From: Bacteroides pyogenes DSM 20611 = JCM 6294
GTDB taxonomy: Bacteria; Bacteroidota; Bacteroidia; Bacteroidales; Bacteroidaceae
Direction: 5' to 3'
Length of the DNA stretch: 57,499 bases
NCBI RefSeq assembly: GCF_000428105.1
Contig: NZ_KE386624.1
Location: forward strand, 135,328-192,826
How positions within the stretch are numbered: position 1 is the stretch's first letter; each line of letters begins with the position of its first letter. Of this stretch, positions 24,358-32,466 are shown one piece after another. The notes beneath the pieces are model-generated. The model saw only the letters and a program-made list of their open reading frames with translations, made no database searches and was not told the DNA's origin. A program made the position numbers and the translations under genes.

Positions 24358-25517
24358 TCTTCCTCCCAGTCTTCCTCTTCATATTCATAGTCGAAATCCG
24401 AATCATCCTCATCGGCGTCCTCGTACTCGTATTCAAAGTCTTCATCCTCACCCATATCTTTCAACTCCTCTTTCAGCTTGCTTACGTCTTTCGGGCGGTG
24501 CACAATCGTTTCTATCTTGTTGCTCTCTTTATTCAGCTCCTCCCACAAGATATCCTTGAGTTCGGCGATTCCCAAGCCGGCAACGGACGAGATGAACACA
24601 TGCGGAATGCTTTCGGGCAAAGTGGGTTCGATCTCATCCATGAGTTCCCGATCGAGCATATCGCTCTTGGTGATTGCCAATACCCTTTGCTTGTCGAGCA
24701 TCTCCGGATTGAAAGTGCGCAATTCGTTGAGCAGTATTTCGTATTCCTTGCGGATGTCGTCGCTATCGGCGGGCACCATGAAAAGCAGCAAAGAATTGCG
24801 TTCGATGTGCCGAAGAAAGCGCAACCCCAGACCTTTTCCCTGGCTGGCTCCCTCGATGATACCCGGAATATCCGCCATGACAAACGACTTTCCGTCGCGA
24901 TATGAAACGATTCCGAGATTGGGTTCGAGCGTTGTGAAAGGATAATCGGCAATCTTCGGTTTCGCCGCCGAAATGGAAGAAAGCAAAGTAGACTTGCCCG
25001 CATTGGGGAATCCCACCAATCCTACATCCGCCAGCAGCTTCAACTCCATGATGACGGTCATTTCCTGCATCGGCTCGCCCGGTTGCGCAAAACGAGGCGC
25101 CTGGCGCGTCGCCGTCTTGAAATGCCAGTTACCCTGACCGCCCCGACCTCCTTTCAGCAAGATAACCTCTTGCCCGTCGTCGGTCACGTCGCAGAGGTAT
25201 TCGCCGGTTTCGGCATTGTAAACCACCGTTCCGCACGGCACCTCAATCACCTTGTCGGCTCCGTCTTTACCCGAACTTCGGTTCTTACTGCCCGACTCTC
25301 CGTGCCCCGCCATCGCATGGCGGTCGTACTTCAAGTGAAGCAGCGTCCAATAGTTACGGTTACCCCGCAAGATGATATGACCTCCTCTTCCTCCGTCGCC
25401 CCCGTCGGGACCTCCGTTGGGACAATATTTCTCGCGCCTCATGTGCGTAGACCCTCTTCCGCCCTTTCCGGAACGGCAGTATATCTTTACGTAATCAACA
25501 AAATTCGATTCAGCCAC
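24354..25517 (-). CDS. obg: GTPase Obg (ribosome assembly)
   Basis: A 387-residue Obg GTPase. The glycine-rich Obg fold covers residues 1-158 ([16 protein letters not shown]). The G domain begins with Walker [10 protein letters not shown] (169-177), followed by [16 protein letters not shown] and TKSDM. The last 45 residues form an acidic, Tyr-rich tail in place of an OCT domain, typical of Bacteroidetes forms. Obg works on late 50S assembly and stress control and is essential in most bacteria. It lies between adk and pgeF in one transcription unit. Confidence 0.97.
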   Translation of the reverse strand: MAESNFVDYVKIYCRSGKGGRGSTHMRREKYCPNGGPDGGDGGRGGHIILRGNRNYWTLLHLKYDRHAMAGHGESGSKNRSSGKDGADKVIEVPCGTVVYNAETGEYLCDVTDDGQEVILLKGGRGGQGNWHFKTATRQAPRFAQPGEPMQEMTVIMELKLLADVGLVGFPNAGKSTLLSSISAAKPKIADYPFTTLEPNLGIVSYRDGKSFVMADIPGIIEGASQGKGLGLRFLRHIERNSLLLFMVPADSDDIRKEYEILLNELRTFNPEMLDKQRVLAITKSDMLDRELMDEIEPTLPESIPHVFISSVAGLGIAELKDILWEELNKESNKIETIVHRPKDVSKLKEELKDMGEDEDFEYEYEDADEDDSDFDYEYEEEDWEEE

Positions 25518-25591
25518 GTCAGTATATAATTAATGAATGAATAATCGGGAAATAAATAGAAACAAATGAGTACCGGATACTCTACCGGGCA

Positions 25592-26161
25592 TCAAACGCT
25601 CTCTATCGCGTCGCAGATATCGGCAAAAATGCCTTCCATCGTACCCAGCCCTTTGATGTGGCGGTATTTTTTTTCGTTCTTATACCAGTCTATCAGCGGA
25701 GCTGTCTGCGAATGATACACCTGCAGGCGTTTCTTGATGGTTTCTTCATTGTCGTCGGCACGACCGGAATCTTGCCCCCGTTTAATCAGGCGCGTCATCA
25801 ATTCATCCTCCGGCACGTCGAGATCCAACATGACCGACACCTCTTGTCCCCGCTCCGACAACATTTTTTTCAACGCCTCCGCCTGGGCGATCGTTCTGGG
25901 AAAACCGTCGAAGATAACGCCTTTGCTCTCTCCGAAGCTGTCGAATACGCTTGCCAGAATATCGATCATCAGTTCGTCCGGAATCAGCTGTCCCTGATCG
26001 ATGTAACCTTTTGCCGTCTTACCCAGTTCCGTTCCGTTTTTAATCTCAGCACGCAACACATCTCCCGTAGAGATATGGTTGAGTCCATACTTCGCTACAA
26101 TACGTTCGCTCTGCGTTCCTTTTCCCGAACCCGGAGCACCGAAAATTACAACATTCAACAT
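25592..26161 (-). CDS. adk: Adenylate kinase (short form)
   Basis: A 189-residue adenylate kinase that interconverts ATP + AMP and 2 ADP. The P-loop is GAPGSGKGT (8-16). Further motifs are HISTGDVLRAEI, FDGFPRT, and RLIKRGQDSGRADDN in the LID region. The zinc-finger LID insertion of long forms is missing, so this is the short bacterial type. It is the second gene of the run beginning with hpt. Confidence 0.97.
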   Translation of the reverse strand: MLNVVIFGAPGSGKGTQSERIVAKYGLNHISTGDVLRAEIKNGTELGKTAKGYIDQGQLIPDELMIDILASVFDSFGESKGVIFDGFPRTIAQAEALKKMLSERGQEVSVMLDLDVPEDELMTRLIKRGQDSGRADDNEETIKKRLQVYHSQTAPLIDWYKNEKKYRHIKGLGTMEGIFADICDAIESV

Positions 26162-26229
26162 TTTCTATTTATGATTTTAATATTTACAATCTTTCTTTCT
26201 CGATCCGATTCCCGCTCCTGCCGGCTTGT

Positions 26230-26766
26230 TCATTCCACCACCGTATAGATGTCGGGATAATTGCGTCCGAATCCGTCGTAATCCAATCCGTAGCCCACAA
26301 TAAAGTCGTTCGGAATATTCATCGCGATGTATTGGATATCCAAGTCCACCTTCAGCTTGTCGGGTTTCACCAAAAGCGAAGCGATATGGATGGATTCCGG
26401 ATGCCGGGTTCCCAGACTTTCGACCAAACGCTGCATAGTCAGCCCCGTATCTACAATGTCTTCTACAATCACTACCGTGCGTCCGGCAATATCCTCGTTC
26501 AGCCCGATCACCTCCTTAATGGTTCCGGTAGAAGCCACTCCCTGATAAGAAGCCAGCTTTACGAAAGACACTTCGCAGGGGATAGTGATATGCTTCATCA
26601 AGTCGGAAGTAAACATGAAAGAGCCGTTCAATACGCTCAGAAACAAGGGATTCTTTCCTTCCAGATCGCGATTGATCTCATTTGCCACGCGAATCACTTC
26701 CCTCTGAATGTCGTGCGCTTTAATGGAAACGGTAAATTGTTTGTCTTTTATCTGAATGGTATCCAT
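26230..26766 (-). CDS. hpt: Hypoxanthine phosphoribosyltransferase
   Basis: A 178-residue purine-salvage enzyme that makes IMP or GMP from hypoxanthine or guanine and PRPP. The PRPP-binding motif is VVIVEDIVDTGLT (98-110). FLSVLNGSFMFTSDL and the C-terminal FIVGYGLDYDGFGRNYPDIY are typical of the family. It is the first gene of the hpt-adk-obg-pgeF-B3/4 run, with a promoter element at 26793-26800. Confidence 0.96.
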   Translation of the reverse strand: MDTIQIKDKQFTVSIKAHDIQREVIRVANEINRDLEGKNPLFLSVLNGSFMFTSDLMKHITIPCEVSFVKLASYQGVASTGTIKEVIGLNEDIAGRTVVIVEDIVDTGLTMQRLVESLGTRHPESIHIASLLVKPDKLKVDLDIQYIAMNIPNDFIVGYGLDYDGFGRNYPDIYTVVE

Positions 26767-26792
26767 AACCGGTAATTTTAAAAAAGTTGAGG

Positions 26793-26800
26793 CAAAAGTA
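26793..26800 (-). promoter_or_regulatory. -7 element for hpt-adk-obg operon
   Basis: TACTTTTG on the minus strand, 27 bases before the hpt start, matches TAnnTTTG. No good -33 box is seen. Confidence 0.5.
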
Positions 26801-26970
26801 CTATTTTTATTCGACTCTATGTATCAACTTTTACAATTTCTTTGAGAGAACAGGCAGATTAAGACAGGCATACCGCAAGAAAATGGCTACCGAAACAGAG
26901 AAAGACAACCAAACTATGGTTTATCAACCACATGACAAAATATTGAAAGAGCCTCATCGGTATAAACAGG

Positions 26971-27012
26971 AAAGCCGTTTCAGCCCACAAACCTGAGGCT
27001 GAAACGGCTTTT
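26971..27012. terminator. Bidirectional terminator after phosphohexomutase gene
   Basis: A perfect 15-bp stem (26971-26985 with 26998-27012) with a 12-base loop, and a T run after it on the plus strand. It lies 40 bases past the end of the phosphohexomutase gene and shields the hpt promoter region. The rest of 26820-26970 shows nothing convincing; a 69-codon open frame there lacks family features. Confidence 0.85.
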
Positions 27013-27051
27013 AACGCATCCGTGCTATTTATCCGGAAATGATGGGGCTAA

Positions 27052-28797
27052 TCAAATGCCCAACGATTTCTTCACAGCTTCTACCTTTTCCGTCGCTTCG
27101 GCATCGGCGTTGGCGAAACAGTTGCGGCATCCCATATCGCCGGTGACTTCCATATAGAATTTAATCTTCGGCTCGGTTCCCGACGGACGAACGGAAACTT
27201 TACTTCCATCTTCGGTGAAGTATTGCAGCACATTCGATGTATCGGGCATATCGAGTTTCGTTACATTGCCTTTGTCATCCGTTTGCTCCAATACCTGATA
27301 GTCTTTCCGCAAAACCACTTTCGAACCGCCCAGTTCTTTCGGAGGATTCGAGCGGAAGTTCTCCATCATGGCTTTAATCTCTTCGGCTCCGCTCTTGCCC
27401 GGCTTCACTACATTAACCGTAACTTCTTTGGAGAAACCGTATTCAACATAAATATCGAGCAGCAACTGATAGAGCGATTTGCCGTTGTCTTTCGCCCAAG
27501 CGGCTATTTCCGCAATGAGGCAGCAGGCAGAAACCGCGTCTTTATCGCGAACAAAGTCGCCGGCAAGGAACCCGTAGCTTTCTTCACCGCCGCCGATGTA
27601 TTTCTTTTTACCTTCGCGGATACGTATTTCGCGCGCAATCCATTTAAATCCGGTATAGCAATCGAGCATTTCGATTTGGTTCTTATCGGCAATTTTCTTG
27701 ATCAGTTCGGTGGTCACGATAGTCTTTACACAGAATTCGTTTCCTTTAATCTTGCCCAATTGCCTGTATTGGGTCAGGATATAGTAAAGATACATCATAC
27801 AAGTTTGGTTACCGTTGATCAGCACCCATTCGCCTTTATCGTTTTTGCAAGCGATACCCACACGGTCGGCATCCGGATCGGAAGCCATCACAAGGTCGGC
27901 GTCGATCTTCTTAGCCAGATCGATAGCCATGGTCAATGCTTCGGCGTTTTCCGGATTCGGAGAAACGACTGTCGGGAAATCTCCGCTCTTCACCATCTGT
28001 TCGGGCACGGTAGATACATTTTCGAATCCCCACATTTTCAGAGCTCGCGGAATCATCGTCATGCCCGTACCGTGAATCGGCGTATAAACAATCTTCATGT
28101 CTTTATGACGGGCAATAGCTCCCGGATCGAGAGACACCGTCTGCACCGCGTCGAGGAAGATCTTGTCTATCTCCTCGCCGACGATTTGAATGAGCGACGG
28201 ATTGCCTTCGAACTTAATGTCGGCGGCTGAGGCAATCTTATTTACTTCATCGATGATGCCTTTATCGTGCGGAGCCAATACCTGAGCGCCATCGTCCCAA
28301 TAAGCTTTATATCCGTTATATTCTTTCGGGTTATGCGAAGCCGTCAGTATAATACCGCTCTGGCAACCCAAATGACGAATGGCGAAAGACATTTCCGGCG
28401 TAGGACGCATATCTTCGAAAAGATATACTTTAATGCCGTTGGCGGAGAATATATTGGCGGAAGTTTCCGCAAACAAGCGGCTGTTGTTGCGGCAGTCGTG
28501 CCCTACCACCACCGAAATCTGAGGAAGATCCTTGAAGCACTTCTTCAAATAGTTGGAAAGCCCCTGTGTGGCGGCTCCTACCGTGTAGATATTCATACGA
28601 TTGCTGCCTACACCCATAATTCCGCGCAAACCGCCGGTTCCAAACTCCAGATCTTTGTAAAAAGCTTCTATGAGTTCGGTTTTGTCCTCACTGTCGATCA
28701 TACGTTTCACTTCAGCCTGAGTTTCGGCATCATAGGCCGGGGTCAACCACTTCTTGGCTTTCTCAGTGACCTGTTTAATAAGTTCCTGATTTTCCAT
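27052..28797 (-). CDS. Phosphoglucomutase / phosphomannomutase
   Basis: A 581-residue alpha-D-phosphohexomutase that moves phosphate between C1 and C6 of glucose (or mannose). Key parts are the N-terminal FGTGGLRGIMGVGSNRMN, the active-site serine loop ILTASHNPKEYNGYKAYW, the metal loop ASDPDADRVGIA, the sugar loop GGGEESYGFL and the phosphate loop VRPSGTEPKIKFYM. The length fits the long PgcA-like class that prefers glucose phosphates. It is a single gene, ended by the hairpin at 26971-27012. Confidence 0.95.
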   Translation of the reverse strand: MENQELIKQVTEKAKKWLTPAYDAETQAEVKRMIDSEDKTELIEAFYKDLEFGTGGLRGIMGVGSNRMNIYTVGAATQGLSNYLKKCFKDLPQISVVVGHDCRNNSRLFAETSANIFSANGIKVYLFEDMRPTPEMSFAIRHLGCQSGIILTASHNPKEYNGYKAYWDDGAQVLAPHDKGIIDEVNKIASAADIKFEGNPSLIQIVGEEIDKIFLDAVQTVSLDPGAIARHKDMKIVYTPIHGTGMTMIPRALKMWGFENVSTVPEQMVKSGDFPTVVSPNPENAEALTMAIDLAKKIDADLVMASDPDADRVGIACKNDKGEWVLINGNQTCMMYLYYILTQYRQLGKIKGNEFCVKTIVTTELIKKIADKNQIEMLDCYTGFKWIAREIRIREGKKKYIGGGEESYGFLAGDFVRDKDAVSACCLIAEIAAWAKDNGKSLYQLLLDIYVEYGFSKEVTVNVVKPGKSGAEEIKAMMENFRSNPPKELGGSKVVLRKDYQVLEQTDDKGNVTKLDMPDTSNVLQYFTEDGSKVSVRPSGTEPKIKFYMEVTGDMGCRNCFANADAEATEKVEAVKKSLGI

Positions 28798-28905
28798 ATT
28801 GTATTATTTTATAAATTAATTACTTTTACCTATCCGTTGTTTTTACAACACACAAATTTAAAATAATAAGTTTATAATTCCTACCGGTTCGTAGGAAAAA
28901 AGACA

Positions 28906-30543
28906 TTATTTTACCAAATATCTGTCTCCGGTTCGTTTCACATACTCCTCAAGGAATTCTTTCGGATAGCCCGGACGAATGACTGTGGCAGGCTGACCGA
29001 TGGAATTCCGTTCGAACACTCCGTCTTTCATTCGTTTCACCACCCCGTCGTTGTATTTCACAATCAGGAAAGTTCCCAGTTCTTTCCATGTATCGAGCGT
29101 CTTGCGGGCAGTTTCGTCCGTATAGCCGGTCAGAAATTCGACCGCTGCTTTTTTATCTTTCTCCAGCAAACCGGCAGCAGTTTCTTCCACCTTTTCCTGC
29201 ATCCGATTGAATGTTTCTTCCAATTCACGCTGGACGGATCTCAAATCACCGATCATCAAATCGTAACGAGGATATATCATGTTCGACACCCAATTGAATA
29301 TCCAAAAGGAAGAGTTCCATGAAAAGGTGATATAGTCGGCATTGTCCACACGGGTGTAGCAAACGGGAGCCTTTGTGGCACAGCAATATACAGGCGTAAA
29401 TACGGTCATATTCGCGTCATCTACCCCAAACCAGAGTACGCCCCCTATGGCATCGGGCTTATCCGCACGCATCTGCGCCACAAACACAAAACCGGTCTGC
29501 TGGGTAGAGATGGGGCGTTCGTTGAAATATTCCTTATCTCCTACTTTAAAGTTTAATGGAGACAGACGATAAGGCATTTTATACGGACCGGCTCCGAAGT
29601 CGTTCGAAATATCCAGCGGAGTGCCTTCGTAATGGTCGCGCATCATATCCTTCACATCCTGTACCGAAATTTTCCGGTTCGGTCGTACAAACAACGGCAT
29701 CGGTTCATCGGTATCCCCTTCTATATAAGGAAGGAATTCGTTGCCGCGGTCGGTAAACCGATTGAAATAGCTCCATACTCGTGCTTCGCAGAAACGGCGG
29801 GCACCAAAATCAAGTGGAGCGTAAGCCTCAGCAAAGCTGAATTCTTTATTCACACCGTTGAAATATCCTCTTTCACGAGCGAATGAAACAACATCCGGGG
29901 AGTATATGCAATTGTCTTTATCGTTCATATCGAACCGATGGATACGGGCTTGGTTGGCATGAGCCGAAATACAATCATCCGGCACACGAACCGCCACCCA
30001 TACGGCACCGCGGATACCGGGGCCTTTACCGATCATTTCCATTATCCAAATCTCGTTGGGATCGGCAATGGTGAACGACTCCCCGCTGCTGTAATATCCG
30101 TATTGTTGCACCAAGTCGGTCATTACTTTAATTGCTTCACGAGCAGTACGCGCGCGCTGCAACGTAATATAAATCAGACTTCCATAGTCGATGATTCCGG
30201 TAGAATCGGTCAGTTCGGGACGTCCTCCGAAAGTGGTTTCCCCGATTGTCAGCTGAAACTCGTTCATATTGCCAATCACATTATACGTCCGGCGTGCCTG
30301 CTCGATCTCCCCCAAATACTTACCCGTATCCCATTCGTGTACTTTCATCATCGTGCCTTCAGGATAAGTGGCGGCGGGATAATGGTAAAGCTCCCCGAAC
30401 AATCCGTAAGAGTCGGCGGAATAGGAAACAATGGTCGAACCGTCGGCAGAAGCGTTTTTACCGACAATGAGATTCGTACAGGCGAAAGTGTTCGCCAAAG
30501 CTGCCAAAAGCATTACAGCAGATAAAAGGATTCTTTTCTTCAT
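28906..30543 (-). CDS. C69-family dipeptidase, secreted
   Basis: A 545-residue N-terminal-nucleophile dipeptidase (peptidase family C69, PepD-like). A signal peptide of 21 residues is followed by Cys22, which would become the N-terminal catalytic nucleophile in CTNLIVGKNASADGSTIVSYSAD. Other family stretches are FTIADPNEIWIMEMIGKGPG and SAHANQARIHRF. The protein probably breaks dipeptides in the periplasm. It lies 23 bp after the M23 peptidase gene, on the same strand, and the two may share a transcript. Confidence 0.92.
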   Translation of the reverse strand: MKKRILLSAVMLLAALANTFACTNLIVGKNASADGSTIVSYSADSYGLFGELYHYPAATYPEGTMMKVHEWDTGKYLGEIEQARRTYNVIGNMNEFQLTIGETTFGGRPELTDSTGIIDYGSLIYITLQRARTAREAIKVMTDLVQQYGYYSSGESFTIADPNEIWIMEMIGKGPGIRGAVWVAVRVPDDCISAHANQARIHRFDMNDKDNCIYSPDVVSFARERGYFNGVNKEFSFAEAYAPLDFGARRFCEARVWSYFNRFTDRGNEFLPYIEGDTDEPMPLFVRPNRKISVQDVKDMMRDHYEGTPLDISNDFGAGPYKMPYRLSPLNFKVGDKEYFNERPISTQQTGFVFVAQMRADKPDAIGGVLWFGVDDANMTVFTPVYCCATKAPVCYTRVDNADYITFSWNSSFWIFNWVSNMIYPRYDLMIGDLRSVQRELEETFNRMQEKVEETAAGLLEKDKKAAVEFLTGYTDETARKTLDTWKELGTFLIVKYNDGVVKRMKDGVFERNSIGQPATVIRPGYPKEFLEEYVKRTGDRYLVK

Positions 30544-30566
30544 ACGTCAACTATATTATTAATTAA

Positions 30567-32222
30567 TTACCATACAAAACTATCTCGAGCAACCGAACGG
30601 TTACCGCAACCGTCGGTTACAGTTATTTCCACTACATGCTTTCCGCCTTTCTTCATATACTTCGGATTCAGCTTGCACTCCCAATAAGGCTTTACCATAT
30701 TGGGGCGTCCGAAAAGAGCGTACTTCCCATCAATTGTTCCCCGGAATGAGCGGATACCTGTCTCCTTGTCCTCAATCCGATAAACGATTTTTTCGTTTTT
30801 AACCCAAAGTTTTTTGCCTACCGGTGTTATTTCCGGCGGGACGGTATCCATTGCTACCGTATAAGTGCCCAGTTCACGGACCGATGTTTTCATAAATCCA
30901 TCTTCATAAATACCGCCCACACTATGCGTTTTACCTTTAGGAGTAATGCGGGCCACATAATATTTCGTGGTATCCGCTACCGGTTTTCTGCGCAAGCCTA
31001 TGCGAAGTTCGGCGGAGGTATGAAGCGAAAGCGGTTCCTCATGCAGTTGATAAGTAAAAGCCACCGCTCCGCTATCTGCTTTCACGCGGTAAGAAAGAAG
31101 AACATCGTCATACAAAGCCCCTTTGGGGACGACCAGTGTCATGCCCGGTTCCTGTAGAAAGTTCGTTTTATTCCAGTCGAAAAAATATTTTTCACGATAC
31201 TGCAAAGGTTCGATAGGTTGTTCTTTCCCAATTACGGTAAACAAGTAACGGGAGGTATTGCCGAAAACATCACTCAAAGTGTAAACAAACTTATACTCCC
31301 GCTCTTCGTCGATAGTCACCCATCCTCGATTTCCCTGCGGCGCATTCAACATCCGCAAAGTATTGCCCGGATCGATAAACGATTTCATATATCCACCGTA
31401 AGTCCACGAATTTATCTGCGGATTCTCTTCGTATGCGAAGCGATCGACCGTACTGCGGAACATTTCCTTGCCATCGACCGTCAGAACCACTGAATAAACT
31501 CCGTAATGATTGTTGGCTCCATCCATATAGTCGTACGCTTTGATACCCGCCCCTATCATGCCCCAAGCCTCTATGGGGCGCGTATCTTTTCCATCGGGAA
31601 GAATCACTTTGTTTTCCTGTAGGCCTTCTACCACTCCCATCCCCGGTTTTGGGAAAAGCATTATCCCATCGGCTTTAGGTGGTCGAGTATCTTTTATTTT
31701 AGTCCGGAAGAAAGGCATGGGATCTACGTAATCTCCCGTTTCCGTTTCGAATACATCCAAGTGCAGGTGCGGTCCGAACGAATAACCCGTGTTGCCGCTC
31801 CAAGCAATTTGCTGACCGGCTTTTACCGGATACTCGTCGGGAGCCGGAATAATTTCCACTTCCCAGCTTTCTTTTTCATATTGAAGTTTTTCCACCCTTT
31901 GGGCAATGGGAGAAAGGAAACCGTTCAAATGACGGTTGATAGTCGTATATCCGTTATGATAACGCACATCGAGCACATAACCCGAGCCGTTGGTAACACG
32001 AATACGCGAAATGTATCCGTCGGCCAATGCCCGTACGGGTTTACCTACAACGCCCCCGGTTTTAAAATCCAACCCGCCGTGGAAATGGTTCGAACGGATT
32101 TCTCCGAAATTACCGCTCAAGGTAAGCGGAAAGTCGAAAGGCGGTACAAAGCTTGCTTGTTTCTTCTGTGCGTATCCTCCGATACAAAAAGCCAGCATTA
32201 GAGCAGCTATATATAATTTCAT
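30567..32222 (-). CDS. M23-family metallopeptidase
   Basis: A 551-residue secreted protein with a signal peptide (cut near GGYAQ, residue 19). The M23/LytM zinc-peptidase domain occupies about residues 35-165, with ligands in HFHGGLDF (His48, Asp52) and GPHLHLD (His152, His154). This family usually cuts peptidoglycan cross-bridges. The large C-terminal part (about 180-551) is beta-rich with no domain I can name; it resembles extracellular Ig-like or adhesive modules. A -7 element lies at 32248-32255. Confidence 0.9.
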   Translation of the reverse strand: MKLYIAALMLAFCIGGYAQKKQASFVPPFDFPLTLSGNFGEIRSNHFHGGLDFKTGGVVGKPVRALADGYISRIRVTNGSGYVLDVRYHNGYTTINRHLNGFLSPIAQRVEKLQYEKESWEVEIIPAPDEYPVKAGQQIAWSGNTGYSFGPHLHLDVFETETGDYVDPMPFFRTKIKDTRPPKADGIMLFPKPGMGVVEGLQENKVILPDGKDTRPIEAWGMIGAGIKAYDYMDGANNHYGVYSVVLTVDGKEMFRSTVDRFAYEENPQINSWTYGGYMKSFIDPGNTLRMLNAPQGNRGWVTIDEEREYKFVYTLSDVFGNTSRYLFTVIGKEQPIEPLQYREKYFFDWNKTNFLQEPGMTLVVPKGALYDDVLLSYRVKADSGAVAFTYQLHEEPLSLHTSAELRIGLRRKPVADTTKYYVARITPKGKTHSVGGIYEDGFMKTSVRELGTYTVAMDTVPPEITPVGKKLWVKNEKIVYRIEDKETGIRSFRGTIDGKYALFGRPNMVKPYWECKLNPKYMKKGGKHVVEITVTDGCGNRSVARDSFVW

Positions 32223-32247
32223 GGTTCACATTCTTTTTTCATTTTCG

Positions 32248-32255
32248 CAAAAGTA
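32248..32255 (-). promoter_or_regulatory. -7 element for M23 peptidase gene
   Basis: TACTTTTG on the minus strand, 26 bases before the M23 peptidase start, fits TAnnTTTG. The -33 region is not convincing. Confidence 0.5.
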
Positions 32256-32390
32256 AACCATTCAAAGTAGAATATGAAATAATAGAGATGGAAATATCAA
32301 AGATTTCTCGTCTGGTAATGCAGAAAACAACCAAATAACAAAATAAGAAAGTAGTTAATAAATCTTTTATTATCCATATTCCCCTCACAT

Positions 32391-32425
32391 ATTGCACAAC
32401 TTACTAATGGAATTTTGTACTTTTG
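32391..32425 (+). promoter_or_regulatory. Promoter of the metalloprotease-SusCD locus
   Basis: TACTTTTG at 32418-32425 fits the -7 element and ATTG at 32391-32394 may be part of a -33 element, with a rather long 23-bp spacer. A transcript start near 32432 supports the start codon at 32467. Confidence 0.5.
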
Positions 32426-32466
32426 CAAGCTATTTTAATAACATCCAAAATTTAAGTTCTAAATCA

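Noticed and set aside
26787..26996. 69-codon plus-strand frame between hpt and the phosphohexomutase gene
   Set aside because: It runs into the terminator stem, overlaps the hpt promoter and shows no family features.
27223..28230. 335-codon plus-strand frame opposite the phosphohexomutase
   Set aside because: Antisense shadow; the mutase has every active-site loop.
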